A stretch of 64,000 nucleotides of DNA from an uncultured Roseateles sp. (GTDB taxonomy: Bacteria; Pseudomonadota; Gammaproteobacteria; Burkholderiales; Burkholderiaceae_C). Position 1 is the stretch's first letter. The number at the start of each line of letters is the position of its first letter. The stretch is taken from positions 1 through 64,000 of the forward strand of contig NZ_CAMFJS010000025.1 of the NCBI RefSeq assembly GCF_945956965.1. Direction: 5' to 3'. The notes beneath the pieces were generated by a model. It saw only the letters and a program-made list of their open reading frames with translations, searched no databases and was not told where the DNA came from. The translations under genes were made by a program, and so were the position numbers. This document shows, one piece after another, positions 26,544-35,773 of the stretch.

Positions 26544-27176
26544 ATGGATTTCACTGTCTGGCTGGGCTTTTTCGCGGCCTCCTGGGCCATCAGCCTGTCG
26601 CCGGGCGCGGGCGCCATCGCCGCCATGAGCTCGGGCCTCAACCATGGGTTTCGGCGCGGCTACTTCACCACCTTTGGCCTGATCCTGGGCATCCTGACCC
26701 AGATCCTGCTGGTGGGCGTGGGCCTGGGCGCCTTGATCGCAGCCTCCAATCTGGGTTTTGCCATCGTCAAGTGGGCGGGTGTGGCCTATCTGGTGTGGAT
26801 GGGCGTGCAGCAATGGCGCGCCCCGGCCAAGCCGCTGGTGGCCGAGGCCGAGGAGGGTGGGCCACAGGTCAGCCTGCGCCAACTGGTGCTGCGCGGCTGG
26901 ATGCTCAATGCCGTCAACCCCAAGGGCACGGTGTTTTTGCTGGCGGTGATGCCGCAGTTCCTCAACCTCAAGCAAGACCTGCTGCCGCAGTATGTGGTGA
27001 TCGCCGCCACGCTGATGTTCACCGATTTGGTGGTGATGGCGGGCTACACCATCCTGGCTTCGCGGGTCTTGAAGGCCTTGCGCACCGAGCGTCAGGTCAA
27101 GCTGTTGAACCGTGTGTTCGGCAGCCTGTTCATCGCCGCGGGCCTGCTGCTCTCGGCCTTCAAGCGCAGCGCCTGA
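26544..27176 (+). CDS. LysE/RhtB-family amino-acid exporter
   Basis: 210 residues, six hydrophobic segments. The N-terminus WLGFFAASWAISLSPGAGAIAAMSSG and GFRRGYFTTFGLILG are the LysE superfamily signature; NPKGTVFLLAVMPQF is also typical. It exports an amino acid or a related small compound; the substrate cannot be read. GGAG sits 10 bases before the ATG. An EamA transporter gene follows 76 bases downstream. Confidence 0.92.
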   Translation: MDFTVWLGFFAASWAISLSPGAGAIAAMSSGLNHGFRRGYFTTFGLILGILTQILLVGVGLGALIAASNLGFAIVKWAGVAYLVWMGVQQWRAPAKPLVAEAEEGGPQVSLRQLVLRGWMLNAVNPKGTVFLLAVMPQFLNLKQDLLPQYVVIAATLMFTDLVVMAGYTILASRVLKALRTERQVKLLNRVFGSLFIAAGLLLSAFKRSA

Positions 27177-27252
27177 GCGCGGCCACGATTTTCCAATTCC
27201 GGCGCCTGGCCTGCTGGCCAGGCGCCGTTCCTTTTCTTGCCTGCCCTTTTCG

Positions 27253-28134
27253 ATGAAACCGCAACTCTCTGACCGCTGGCTGTTCTGGGGCCCGACGCTG
27301 ATCTGGGCCAGCACCTGGCATGTGATCCTTTACCAGCTCGACTCGAGCGTGCCGGTGCTGAACTCGGTGGCCTGGCGCTTCGCCTTGGCCGCCGTTTTGC
27401 TGCTGGCGCTGGCGCTTTGGCGCGGTGAGAGCCTGCGCCTGCCCCTGGGCGCCCACGCGCTGATGCTGGCCACCGGCATCGTGCAGTACAGCGGCAATTA
27501 CTGGTCGGTTTACGAGGCCGAGCGGCATATCCCCAGCGGCCTGGTGGCGGTTTTGTTTTCGCTGATGGTGTTCGGCAATGCCTTGTCCGGGCGGCTGTTC
27601 TTTGGCCAGCGTGTGACCTCGCGCTTTTTGCTGGCCGCCAGTGGCGGCGTGCTGGGCGTGGTGATGATTTTCTGGCCCGAGATTGCCGCCACCGGCGCCC
27701 GCCCCCAGGCCGCGCTCGGGCTCGGTTTGGGCTTGCTGGCCGTGCTGGCCGCCTGCATCGGCAATGTCTTGACGCTCACGCTCACCCGGCGCGGCTTGCC
27801 CCTGGTGCCCATCCTGGCCTGGAGCATGGGCTATGGCGCCGTCTTCTTGATGCTGCTGGCGCTGGGCACCGGCGTGGGCCTGCGCTTTGACAGCTCGCTG
27901 TCTTACTTGTTCTCGCTGCTCTACCTGGCCGTTTTCGGTTCGGTGACGGCTTTTGTGCTGTATTTCAAGCTGGCTCAGCGCCAGGGGCCGGCCCGGGCGG
28001 CCTTGACCGGCGTGGTGATCCCGGTGATCGCGCTGGCCATCTCCGCCCTCTTGGAAGGCTGGCAGCCGAGCTTGCTGGCCTTGGCCGGCATGGGCTTGTG
28101 CTTGGCCAGTCTTTACGCCGCCACGCGTAAGTGA
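27253..28134 (+). CDS. EamA/DMT-family transporter
   Basis: 293 residues with about ten hydrophobic segments in two EamA halves (LIWASTWHVILYQL, GIVQYSGNYWSVYEAERHI; LGLLAVLAACIGNVLTLTL). An exporter of metabolites, substrate unknown. The ATG at 27253 gives a normal start (MKPQLSDRWLFWGP); frame upstream overlaps the LysE gene. Likely co-transcribed with it. Converges on the PspC-domain gene. Confidence 0.9.
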   Translation: MKPQLSDRWLFWGPTLIWASTWHVILYQLDSSVPVLNSVAWRFALAAVLLLALALWRGESLRLPLGAHALMLATGIVQYSGNYWSVYEAERHIPSGLVAVLFSLMVFGNALSGRLFFGQRVTSRFLLAASGGVLGVVMIFWPEIAATGARPQAALGLGLGLLAVLAACIGNVLTLTLTRRGLPLVPILAWSMGYGAVFLMLLALGTGVGLRFDSSLSYLFSLLYLAVFGSVTAFVLYFKLAQRQGPARAALTGVVIPVIALAISALLEGWQPSLLALAGMGLCLASLYAATRK

Positions 28135-28165
28135 GTGGCGGGGGCGGGGCGAGCCCGCGCCCCGC

Positions 28166-28576
28166 TCATTGCGCCCTGGGGTCTTGCCAGCCCAGTTGCA
28201 GCAGCGGCGGTTTTTCCACCGGCACCAGCAACCACAGCAGCAGATAAGCCAGCACGCCAAAGCCGTGGCAGCTCACGAGGCCCACAAAAATCAGGCGCCA
28301 GAGCCAGGATGCCAGCCCGCTGACCTGCGCCAGCCCGCCGCACACGCCGCCCAGCCAGCGGTCGTCGCGGCTGCGCTGCAAGGCATTCAGGGCGCCGCCC
28401 ATGCCTTGGGCGCTGGCGCGTGGATGTTGCTCTGGTTGCTGTGGGCGGGGCCGTGCCGCAGCTTGCGGGTCTTGGTCCTGCAGCAAGCGGCCCTTGGCGC
28501 GCTGGAATTCTTCGTCGCTCAAGGCGCCCCGTTGATGCAGTTCCGACAGGCGTTCAAGTTCGGTGGCAAGTGACAT
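28166..28576 (-). CDS. SHOCT and PspC domain protein
   Basis: 136 residues. An N-terminal SHOCT motif (LERLSELHQRGALSDEEFQRAKGRLL), a Pro/Gln-rich linker, then a PspC domain (RDDRWLGGVCGGLAQVSGL) followed by a membrane hairpin (LWRLIFVGLVS and GVLAYLLLWLLVPV). PspC-type proteins sense or stabilise a stressed inner membrane; no other psp genes are near. It lies 132 bases after the arfB stop on the same strand. Confidence 0.86.
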   Translation of the reverse strand: MSLATELERLSELHQRGALSDEEFQRAKGRLLQDQDPQAAARPRPQQPEQHPRASAQGMGGALNALQRSRDDRWLGGVCGGLAQVSGLASWLWRLIFVGLVSCHGFGVLAYLLLWLLVPVEKPPLLQLGWQDPRAQ

Positions 28577-28708
28577 GGTGTTGAGCTCCTTGGCTAGTGG
28601 CGCCGGCTGGTCCGGCCCATGGCAGTCAATGTGCCGCAGCCACTTTGGCTTTGCACCCCGCTTGCGACGAACTGCAGCGCTGGCCGCCTCAGCGGATTGG
28701 CGGCTGCT

Positions 28709-29119
28709 TCAGTGGTCGGAGCCGACCTTGCCGCGCCCGGCTTTGATGCTGCTGCGCTGCGCCTTGCCTTCGAGGCGGCGCATCTTGGAGCCGTAGGTCG
28801 GCTTGGTGGCGCGCCTGGCTTTGGGCGTGTGGGCCACGCTTTGCACCAGCTCAATCAGGCGGGCCACCGCGTCGGCGCGGTTTTGCTCCTGGCTGCGGCT
28901 GTCTTGCGCCTTGATGACCACCACGCCGTCTTGCGTGATGCGCTGGTCCGACAGGGCGGCCAAGCGGGTTTTGATCAGGGCGGGCAGGCTGGAGCGCTGA
29001 ATGTCAAAGCGCAGATGCACGGCGCTGGAGACCTTGTTGACGTTTTGTCCGCCCGGGCCGCTGGCGCGGATGAAGCTGAAGTCCAGCTCCCAATCGGCCG
29101 GCGTCCAGTCAAGGTGCAT
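28709..29119 (-). CDS. arfB: Alternative ribosome-rescue peptidyl-tRNA hydrolase ArfB
   Basis: 136 residues. The GGQ catalytic loop is in RASGPGGQNVNKVSSAVHLR. The C-terminal tail is basic (PKARRATKPTYGSKMRRLEG...KGRGK-like) and would enter the empty mRNA channel of stalled ribosomes. It frees peptide from ribosomes stuck at the end of non-stop mRNAs. I used the ATG at 29119 (MHLDWTPADWELDF); the longer frame adds an unlikely 24 residues. Confidence 0.93.
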   Translation of the reverse strand: MHLDWTPADWELDFSFIRASGPGGQNVNKVSSAVHLRFDIQRSSLPALIKTRLAALSDQRITQDGVVVIKAQDSRSQEQNRADAVARLIELVQSVAHTPKARRATKPTYGSKMRRLEGKAQRSSIKAGRGKVGSDH

Positions 29120-29159
29120 GAAATGCCCGCTCCGTGGGGGCCTGGCCGAGGCGCAAGGT

Positions 29160-30272
29160 CTAGCCCGCCAGGCCAGCAGCGCCGTGGTCAAGCGTCACCG
29201 GCACCCGCAGGGCCAGGGCGCACATCAGCTCATAGCCGATGGTCTTGGCGGCCTGGGCCACTTCGTCGATTGGCAAGACCTGACCCTTGCTGCTGCGGCC
29301 CCACAGCGTGACCTCGCTGCCGGCGCCAGCCTTGGGCAGCGCCGTCAGGTCGACCGCCAGCATGTCCATGGACACCCGGCCGACCGTGCTGCAGCGCTGG
29401 CCGTCCACCAGCACGGGCGTGCCGGTGGGGCAGTGGCGCGGGTAGCCGTCGGCATAGCCGCAGGCCACCACGCCGATGCGCATGGGCGCCGTGGCGGTGA
29501 AGCTGGAGCCGTAGCCCACCGTGTCGCCGGGCTGCAGATGCTGGACGGCGATGATCTTGGAGCGCAAGCTCATGGCCGGCTGCAAGTCCCAGAAGCCCTG
29601 GTCGTGCACCGGATAGTCGGGCACGCCGCCGTAAGTCATGATGCCGGCGCGCACCCAGTCGCTGCGCAGGCGTTCGCTGTGGCGCAGGACGGCGGCGCTA
29701 TTGCTCAAGGAGCGCTCGCCCGGCAGATCGGCGCAAACGCGCTCGAAGGCGTCCAGCTGGGCGTCGATGCCGATCTCACCGTCAGCGTCGGAGAAGTGCG
29801 TCATCAGCGAAATCTCATCCACCTGGGGCAGCACATTCAGGCGCGTCCAGGCGGCGCGGAAGGCTTGCGGGGTGAAGCCCAGGCGGTTCATGCCGCTGTT
29901 GAGCTTGAGGAAGACGCGGTGCGGCTCGTGCGTCTTGTGCATGGCCAGCCAGTCGATCTGCTGCTCGCAATGCACTGTGTGCCACAGCTTCAGGCGCGAG
30001 CACAGCTCCAGGTCGCGCGCCTCGAAGCAGCCTTCCAGCAGCAAGATGGGGCCGCGCCAGCCCAGCTCGCGCAGCAATTTGGCCTCGGCAAAGTCCAGCA
30101 GGGCAAAGCCGTCGGCGCTGCGCATCGCTTCATAAGTATGCGCAATGCCGTGCCCGTAAGCATTGGCCTTGACGACGGCCCAGAGCTTGGCATCGGGCGC
30201 ACGGGCGCGGGCGCGGGCCAGGTTGTGGGCGATGGCGGGGAGGTGGATATGGGCTTCAATAGGACGCGGCAT
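29160..30272 (-). CDS. alr: Alanine racemase
   Basis: 370 residues, fold III PLP enzyme making D-alanine for peptidoglycan. The PLP lysine is Lys35 in [10 protein letters not shown]; the second catalytic base Tyr is in [10 protein letters not shown]. Other marks are [22 protein letters not shown] and [14 protein letters not shown]. The ATG at 30272 ([17 protein letters not shown]) is the family start. It diverges from lplT across 192 bases. arfB follows 40 bases downstream. Confidence 0.96.
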   Translation of the reverse strand: MPRPIEAHIHLPAIAHNLARARARAPDAKLWAVVKANAYGHGIAHTYEAMRSADGFALLDFAEAKLLRELGWRGPILLLEGCFEARDLELCSRLKLWHTVHCEQQIDWLAMHKTHEPHRVFLKLNSGMNRLGFTPQAFRAAWTRLNVLPQVDEISLMTHFSDADGEIGIDAQLDAFERVCADLPGERSLSNSAAVLRHSERLRSDWVRAGIMTYGGVPDYPVHDQGFWDLQPAMSLRSKIIAVQHLQPGDTVGYGSSFTATAPMRIGVVACGYADGYPRHCPTGTPVLVDGQRCSTVGRVSMDMLAVDLTALPKAGAGSEVTLWGRSSKGQVLPIDEVAQAAKTIGYELMCALALRVPVTLDHGAAGLAG

Positions 30273-30350
30273 GGTCTGAATTGTGGCACTGCCCGGCAAG
30301 CCGGTGCCGACGCAGGCCGCACCTTGGTGACGGCACTGCCATGACCTGCG

Positions 30351-30359
30351 TGCTATAAA
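30351..30359 (+). promoter_or_regulatory. Candidate extended -10 promoter of lplT
   Basis: TGC-TATAAA, an extended -10 box 105 bases upstream of the lplT start. No matching -35. The 12-mer TGCTATAAACCC recurs upstream of the EamA gene at 35608. Confidence 0.4.
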
Positions 30360-30464
30360 CCCGCCGCAGCATCCACTTTGCCGACCGATCACACTTCAGG
30401 ATGCCGGGCCGCGCTTGCACGCGTCGGACCGGTAGGCCTTTTTCCCGCAGTATTGAATGGGCTC

Positions 30465-31745
30465 ATGAAAAAAGGCTTTTCCATCATCATGTCAGCGCAG
30501 TTTTTCAGCTCGCTGGCTGATCAGGCGTTGTTGGTCGGTGCGATCGAGTTGTTGAAGACCAATGGCTCGCCGGCCTGGCAGATTCCGGCCCTGGGCCCGA
30601 TGTTTGCGCTGTTTTACGTGCTGCTGGCGCCTTTTGTCGGCGCTTTCGCCGACGCCGTGCCCAAAGGCAAGGTCATGTTCTATTCGAACCTGATCAAGAT
30701 ATTCGGCTGTTTGATGATGTTGTTCGGCGCCCATCCGCTGCTGGCCTATGCCATTGTGGGTCTGGGTGCTGCCGCTTATTCGCCGGCCAAGTACGGCATC
30801 CTGACCGAGTTGCTGCCGCCTTCGCAGCTGGTCAAGGCCAATGGCTGGATCGAGGGGCTGACCATCGCCTCCATCATTCTGGGCATTTTGCTGGGCGGTC
30901 AACTGGTGGGGCCGCATCTGGCGCCGGTGCTGTTGAGCATTGACGTCCCCTTCATCAACACCGGCATCGACACCGCGCCTGAGGCGGCCATCAGCAGCTT
31001 GGTGGTGCTGTATCTGATCGCCGCGGCGTTCAACCTCTACATTCCGCGCACGCAAACCGCCTTGCAGCCGCTGGCGCACAGCCCGCTGACCCTGCTGCGC
31101 GACTTTGCGTCCTGCAATTCGCGCCTGTGGCAAGACAAGCTGGGGCAGATCTCCCTGGCCACCACCACCTTGTTCTGGGGCGTGTCGGGCAATCTGCGCA
31201 TCATCGTGTTCGCTTGGGCGGCCATGGCGCTGGGCTACACCACCACGCAAGCCTCCACCCTGGGCGGCGTGGTCGCCATTGGCACGGCCATCGGCGCCGT
31301 GGTGGCCTCGGTCTATATGCGTTTGGACCGCGCCACGCGCGTGATTCCCCTGGGCATCTTGATGGGTGTGCTGATCATTGGCCTGAACATGATCACCAAC
31401 GTCTGGGCGGCGATTCCCTTCCTGATCGTGCTGGGCATGATTGGCGGCTATCTGGTCGTGCCCATGAACGCTTTGCTGCAGCACCGTGGCCATAACCTGA
31501 TGGGTGCGGGCCGCTCCATCGCCGTACAGAACTTCAATGAGCAGGCCTGCATCCTGGCGCTGGGCGCGCTCTATACCGGCATGACGCGCATCGGCCTGTC
31601 GGCCTTCATCGCCATCTCCATTTTTGGCTTGCTGGTCGCCTGCACCATGTGGATCGTGCGGCGCTGGCATCAGCGCAACTGCGTCAATCACCGCGATGAG
31701 GTGGAGCGCCTGCTGGCCCTGGCGCGTTGCGACGAGGTGCACTGA
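30465..31745 (+). CDS. lplT: Lysophospholipid transporter LplT
   Basis: 426 residues, about 12 hydrophobic segments, MFS fold. The N-terminus KKGFSIIMSAQFFSSLADQALLVGAIELL and YSPAKYGILTELLPPSQLVKANGWIEG are specific to LplT. It moves lysophosphatidylethanolamine across the inner membrane for re-acylation by Aas. Aas is not in this window, and the gene is not fused to it. The start is the ATG at 30465. It diverges from alr. Confidence 0.94.
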   Translation: MKKGFSIIMSAQFFSSLADQALLVGAIELLKTNGSPAWQIPALGPMFALFYVLLAPFVGAFADAVPKGKVMFYSNLIKIFGCLMMLFGAHPLLAYAIVGLGAAAYSPAKYGILTELLPPSQLVKANGWIEGLTIASIILGILLGGQLVGPHLAPVLLSIDVPFINTGIDTAPEAAISSLVVLYLIAAAFNLYIPRTQTALQPLAHSPLTLLRDFASCNSRLWQDKLGQISLATTTLFWGVSGNLRIIVFAWAAMALGYTTTQASTLGGVVAIGTAIGAVVASVYMRLDRATRVIPLGILMGVLIIGLNMITNVWAAIPFLIVLGMIGGYLVVPMNALLQHRGHNLMGAGRSIAVQNFNEQACILALGALYTGMTRIGLSAFIAISIFGLLVACTMWIVRRWHQRNCVNHRDEVERLLALARCDEVH

Positions 31746-31817
31746 GCCGCGCGCCTCTCATGCCGCGCAGGCAAGCACAAGGCGGGTGATGCCCGAGGAC
31801 AAGCTTGAGGGTGGGGC

Positions 31818-32822
31818 ATGGACGATATTCGCTTGATCTTGTATCGCTGGGTCAGCCGACATGGCCTTGACGCGAAGCAGCATGTGCAATTGCTGCGCGA
31901 GGCGGGGCAGGGCCAGGAGCCCGCAGGGCTGCAGCAGCGCCTGATCCAAGGCCTGGCCGTGCTGGCCGCAGCGCTGGCCGCCTTTGGTCTGCTGATGTGG
32001 CTGGCCGCCAACTGGGATGATTTGGGGCGCTTCGGCCGCTTCGCCCTGCTGCAAGGCTTGGTCTTGCTGCTGGCCCTGGCCGCCTGGCGGCGGCCCAGTC
32101 AGCGGGCCGCGCTGGGCCTGGCGCTGTTCCTGGTGTTGGGTGGTTTGTTCGCCTATTTCGGCCAGACTTATCAGACCGGCGCCGATCCCTGGCAGCTGTT
32201 CGCGCTTTGGGCTGCTCTGGGCCTGCCCCTGGGTTTGGCCCTGCGCAGCGATGTGTTCTGGGCGCCCTGGGTGCTGGTGCTGATGGCAGCGATCGGCCTG
32301 TGGTGGCAGGCCGAGGCGCCGCCGATCAGCCTCTTTAACAATCACTTGCCGGCGCAGGTGCGTGGCCTGCAATTGCTGCACTGGGCGCTGTTGGCGGCCG
32401 CCCTGGCATTTCTGGGCCGAGCCTTTCGGCCTTGGACCGGTGCTGGCACCTGGTCCTGGCGCCTGGCCTTGCTGCTGGCCGTGGGGCAGCTGAGCTTTGG
32501 CGCCTTGCTTTTATTGTTCGGTGGTGATGAGCCGGTGCTGTTCAGCTTGGCGCTCCTTCTGCTGGCGGGCGCAACACTGGGTTTGGCGCGGCCCGCGCAT
32601 CTCGACATTTTTGGCCTCAGCGTCTTGGCCCTGGCTCTCAATGTCTTGCTGCTGGCCGGACTGGGCCGCTGGCTGCTGGAAGGCCACCGGGTCGAGCCGA
32701 TTGCCAGCTTTGCCCTGCTGACCTTGGTGGGGGCGGGCTTGCTGAGCCTCTCGGTCAAAGGCTTGCTGGCGGCAGTGTGCCGGCAGCGTGAGTCGGAACA
32801 AAAAAAGGGGTCGGCCGCATGA
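31818..32822 (+). CDS. DUF2157 membrane protein
   Basis: 334 residues. A short cytosolic N-terminal region of DUF2157 type (RHGLDAKQHVQLLREAG...) is followed by about nine hydrophobic helices, starting GLAVLAAALAAFGLLMWLAANWDDLG. Function unknown; not a clear transporter. Its stop overlaps the start of the next gene by 4 bases (ATGA), so the two products are made together and probably form one complex. Confidence 0.86.
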   Translation: MDDIRLILYRWVSRHGLDAKQHVQLLREAGQGQEPAGLQQRLIQGLAVLAAALAAFGLLMWLAANWDDLGRFGRFALLQGLVLLLALAAWRRPSQRAALGLALFLVLGGLFAYFGQTYQTGADPWQLFALWAALGLPLGLALRSDVFWAPWVLVLMAAIGLWWQAEAPPISLFNNHLPAQVRGLQLLHWALLAAALAFLGRAFRPWTGAGTWSWRLALLLAVGQLSFGALLLLFGGDEPVLFSLALLLLAGATLGLARPAHLDIFGLSVLALALNVLLLAGLGRWLLEGHRVEPIASFALLTLVGAGLLSLSVKGLLAAVCRQRESEQKKGSAA

Positions 32823-34570
32823 GCCGGCTCGATGTGCAAGCGCTGTGGTCCCGCGCTCAAGCGCAAGGCTTGCTGCCGCCGCAGGCGCAAGCACCCGCTG
32901 AAGCGCCCACGCGGCCCTGGCCCGTGGTGGTGCTGACGGCCCTAGGCGCCTGGCTTGTGGCCTGCCTGCTGCTGGTTTTTCTGGCCCTGATCCTGAAGAG
33001 TGCGCTGGAAGGCCTGGGCAGCTTGCCGGTGGCGGCGCTGTTGCTGGGTGCCGCGGTGCTGGTCTTGCGTCAGGCTGAAGGTGGTGTTGACAGTGACGCC
33101 GGCGGCGAGGTCGAGGCTGCCAAGGCCGGTGGCGGTTTGTTCCTGCAGCAACTCGCCCTCGCGGCCATGGCGGCGGGCATGGGTTTGCTGGCTTACGGTT
33201 TGTCGCAGGGCGTGCACCTGCCGCTTTTCACACTGCTGCTGGTATTGGCGCTGTTCAGCGCCGGCTTGGCCTGGGTGTTGCCGCAAGCCTGGCTGCGTGC
33301 AGTGCTGGGCGCACTGGCAGCAGGCTTGGTGCTGGCGGCGCTGTGGCAGGGCTGGTTTGAGTTTTCCATGCTGGGGCGCGAATTTCGCCGTGAAGCCTGG
33401 GCCTTGGGCCTGAACCTGGGCCTCTACCTCTTGCTGGCCCTGTGGTTTGCCGCGCAGCGGCTGCTGAATCGGGTCTGGCTGGGGGCCGGCCGGGCGCGGT
33501 CGGCGGCCACCTTGGAAAGCTTCGCCAGCGGCTGGGGCCTGGGCCTTCTGCTGGGCTTGGCCCTGGTGTCGGGCAGCACCTTTTTGCTGCCTGCTAATCC
33601 GGGCCTGGCCTGGGCCCATGAGCTGCGCGGCCTTGGCGGCGGGGCGCGCAGCTTGCACCCGGTCTTGGCCTGGATGGCGCCCTTGCTGTCGGCGCTTAGC
33701 AGCTTGGCGGCTGCCGCTTGCTTGGCGCGCGCCTGGCCTGCGCTGCGCCGCCAGGCCTGGTTGCTGGGTGTGGCGCTGGCCTTGGCCCTGCTGGCCTGGT
33801 TCAACCCTTTGCTGGGGGCGGGCTTGCTGATGCTGGCGCTGTGCGCCACGGCCGGGCGCTGGCGCATGGCGGCCGCGGCCGGCGTGAGTTGCGCCTGGAT
33901 GCTGGGCGCTTTTTACTATCAGCTGAGCTGGAGCTTGAGCAGCAAGGCCCTGGTTTTGATCATCGTGGCGGCCTTGCTGGCCGCCATGGCTTTTTGGGCT
34001 CAGCGCCGCCAGCGGCTTGAAGCGGCGCCGGTTGCCGGTGCGGCCGCCACGCCCTCACGCTGGAGCCGCCCCGCTGCGGCCCTGCTGGGCTTGACGGTTT
34101 TGCTGGCCTTGCTGTTGGCCAATCTTGGCATTTGGCAAAAGGAGCAACTGATCCGCCACGGCCGGCCGATCTTTTTGCCGCTGGCGCCGCTGGATCCGCG
34201 CTCGCTGATGCAGGGCGACTATATGGCGCTGAACTTCCGCGTCATGGCTGCTGCCGCCGCGCCGGGGTCAGGTCTTGCCGGTACCGCGAGCGAGCTTCCC
34301 CGTGACGCGGCGCAGCTGGTGCTCAAGCTGGACGCGCGCGGTTTGGCGATCGCGCAGCGCCCCGCCGATGGCCAAGCGCTGGCGCCGGACGAGGTTCTGA
34401 TCCCGCTGGTGCAGAAGAACGGCCGCCGCGTGCTGGTGACCGATGCCTTTTTCTTTAAAGAAGGCGAGGCCCAGCGCTACGCCAAGGCGCGCTTCGGCGA
34501 GTTCCGTGTCGACGGCGCCGGCCGCGCCTTGCTGGTGGGCCTGCGCGGGGAGAACCTGGCGCCGCTGTGA
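32819..34570 (+). CDS. DUF4401 / GDYXXLXY fusion membrane protein
   Basis: 583 residues. An N-terminal DUF4401-like region with about 11-12 membrane helices (residues 35-410). After a last helix (LLGLTVLLALLLANLGIW), the C-terminal ~155 residues form the periplasmic GDYXXLXY domain: LDPRSLMQGDYMALNF. In many bacteria these two domains are separate genes beside DUF2157; here they are fused. Function unknown. The 15-bp word GGGGTCAGGTCTTGC lies inside the gene at 34264-34278. Confidence 0.87.
   Translation: MSRLDVQALWSRAQAQGLLPPQAQAPAEAPTRPWPVVVLTALGAWLVACLLLVFLALILKSALEGLGSLPVAALLLGAAVLVLRQAEGGVDSDAGGEVEAAKAGGGLFLQQLALAAMAAGMGLLAYGLSQGVHLPLFTLLLVLALFSAGLAWVLPQAWLRAVLGALAAGLVLAALWQGWFEFSMLGREFRREAWALGLNLGLYLLLALWFAAQRLLNRVWLGAGRARSAATLESFASGWGLGLLLGLALVSGSTFLLPANPGLAWAHELRGLGGGARSLHPVLAWMAPLLSALSSLAAAACLARAWPALRRQAWLLGVALALALLAWFNPLLGAGLLMLALCATAGRWRMAAAAGVSCAWMLGAFYYQLSWSLSSKALVLIIVAALLAAMAFWAQRRQRLEAAPVAGAAATPSRWSRPAAALLGLTVLLALLLANLGIWQKEQLIRHGRPIFLPLAPLDPRSLMQGDYMALNFRVMAAAAAPGSGLAGTASELPRDAAQLVLKLDARGLAIAQRPADGQALAPDEVLIPLVQKNGRRVLVTDAFFFKEGEAQRYAKARFGEFRVDGAGRALLVGLRGENLAPL
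34264..34278 (-). repeat. 15-bp repeated word, copy 1 (inside the DUF4401/GDYXXLXY gene)
   Basis: GGGGTCAGGTCTTGC on the + strand, i.e. GCAAGACCTGACCCC on the minus strand. Exact copies are at 45545-45559 and 59649-59663. Here it encodes part of a Gly/Ser/Ala-rich linker before the C-terminal domain core. Confidence 0.6.
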
Positions 34571-34593
34571 CGGGGGCTGCGGCGCCGCCAGGT

Positions 34594-35529
34594 TCAGCTG
34601 CGGCGCTTGCTGGGCTCCACCGCCTTGACGCCGCTCAGCACGTTTTCCACATGCTCCGACCAGGCGCGGGCGATCTTGAAGCAGCCGCTGTGGTTGAGGT
34701 GGATCTCGTTATGCCAGTCGCCGCTGCTGCCGCTGCTGCCGGGTGTGGCCGGGGCCAGGGGCACGGTGGTGGAGTCGAAGACATGCAGGCCGGGGAATTG
34801 CTCTTTGTCGGCCGCCATGCTTTTCAGCAGCAAGGCCAGGTGGAAGACCATCAGCCGGCTCACCGCCGCCCAATCGGCCGCAGGCAGGGCGTAAGCCTTC
34901 AGCGCGGGGTAGAGCCAGGGGCCGGATTGCCCCAGGCCCACATCCTCGGCGCCGGCCGGGCGTGGCGTTGGCACGGCGTAGCAATGCATGAACATGGGCT
35001 TGCCGGCCGAGGGGCCCTGGTCGCGCAGGGTCAGCAGGTGGCGGACATTGGTGCGCAAATACTCGCTGTATGTGGCCCAGCCGGGTTCGGAGAAATAACG
35101 CGCCACGCCACTGGCTGGCGTGCCCCATTCGGTTTGGTGACGCAAGAGGCGCAGATGCAGGGGCACGCGCGAGCCGTCGGCGGCGTTGGCCGGCGTTTGC
35201 GCGGCGGCGATCATGTCGTTGCCACCCATGGACAGCAGCACACCGTCCCAAACCGGTGAATCCGGGCTGCTGAGCAGGCGCACAAAGTCGGGCGCCGATT
35301 CCAGGTCCACCAGATGGCTCAGCGCGCCGCCCTTGCCGGCGCAGTTCACCGCGCAGGTGGGTTCTTTGTAGACCATCTCTTGCAGCAGATTGGCGTGCGC
35401 ATTGAGCTTGTCATCGGCGGTGGAAAACCAGGAGTCGCCTTGCGCGAGCAAGCGCCAACGGAAGCTCGTCAGATCAGGCGCGGGGTCAGCAGTGAAGTCC
35501 CCCGGGGTGAAGCAGGCCAGATGATTCAA
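34594..35529 (-). CDS. SGNH/GDSL-family hydrolase
   Basis: 311 residues. Block I is LAQGDSWFSTADDKL with the nucleophile Ser. The oxyanion Asn is in LLSMGGNDMIAA. The block V Asp-His pair is in GDWHNEIHLNHSG. An esterase or lipase of unknown substrate, without a visible signal peptide. The start is most likely the TTG at 35529: the complementary strand has AAGGGAGAG six bases before it, a strong ribosome-binding site, and no ATG exists near. It converges with the DUF4401 gene, 23 bases apart. Confidence 0.84.
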   Translation of the reverse strand: MNHLACFTPGDFTADPAPDLTSFRWRLLAQGDSWFSTADDKLNAHANLLQEMVYKEPTCAVNCAGKGGALSHLVDLESAPDFVRLLSSPDSPVWDGVLLSMGGNDMIAAAQTPANAADGSRVPLHLRLLRHQTEWGTPASGVARYFSEPGWATYSEYLRTNVRHLLTLRDQGPSAGKPMFMHCYAVPTPRPAGAEDVGLGQSGPWLYPALKAYALPAADWAAVSRLMVFHLALLLKSMAADKEQFPGLHVFDSTTVPLAPATPGSSGSSGDWHNEIHLNHSGCFKIARAWSEHVENVLSGVKAVEPSKRRS

Positions 35530-35773
35530 AAGAGTCTCTCCCTTGCAAAACTGTGAATGACAGCAGTCCCAGCGTTTGCGGGGGCGCCATGCCCGCGCAA
35601 AACACCATGCTATAAACCCCGGCCATTGTTGACTGACAAAGTGACCGGGCACCCGCGCTTTCGCACGAATCTGTTGTTGCCGGCCAACCGCCGCCCAGCA
35701 CGATCAACCGCGCTGTCTTGTATCGCCACCGGCGATCTTTTTCAAGCCCATATTCATCTCTGAGCCCATTTTT
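35530..35773 (+). promoter_or_regulatory. Leader region of the EamA gene with promoter and possible attenuator
   Basis: An extended -10 box TGC-TATAAA is at 35608-35616. An inverted repeat TTTGCG/CGCAAA (35575-35601) brackets the -35 area. A start near 35623 would give a leader of about 150 bases. At 35722-35742 the leader holds ATCGCC-ACC-GGCGAT followed by CTTTTT, a terminator-like hairpin before the start codon. No known riboswitch pattern is recognised. Confidence 0.4.

Noticed and set aside
29273-29286. 14 of 15 bases of the repeated word inside alr
   Set aside because: It encodes the conserved alanine racemase stretch [10 protein letters not shown], so coding constraint alone can explain it.
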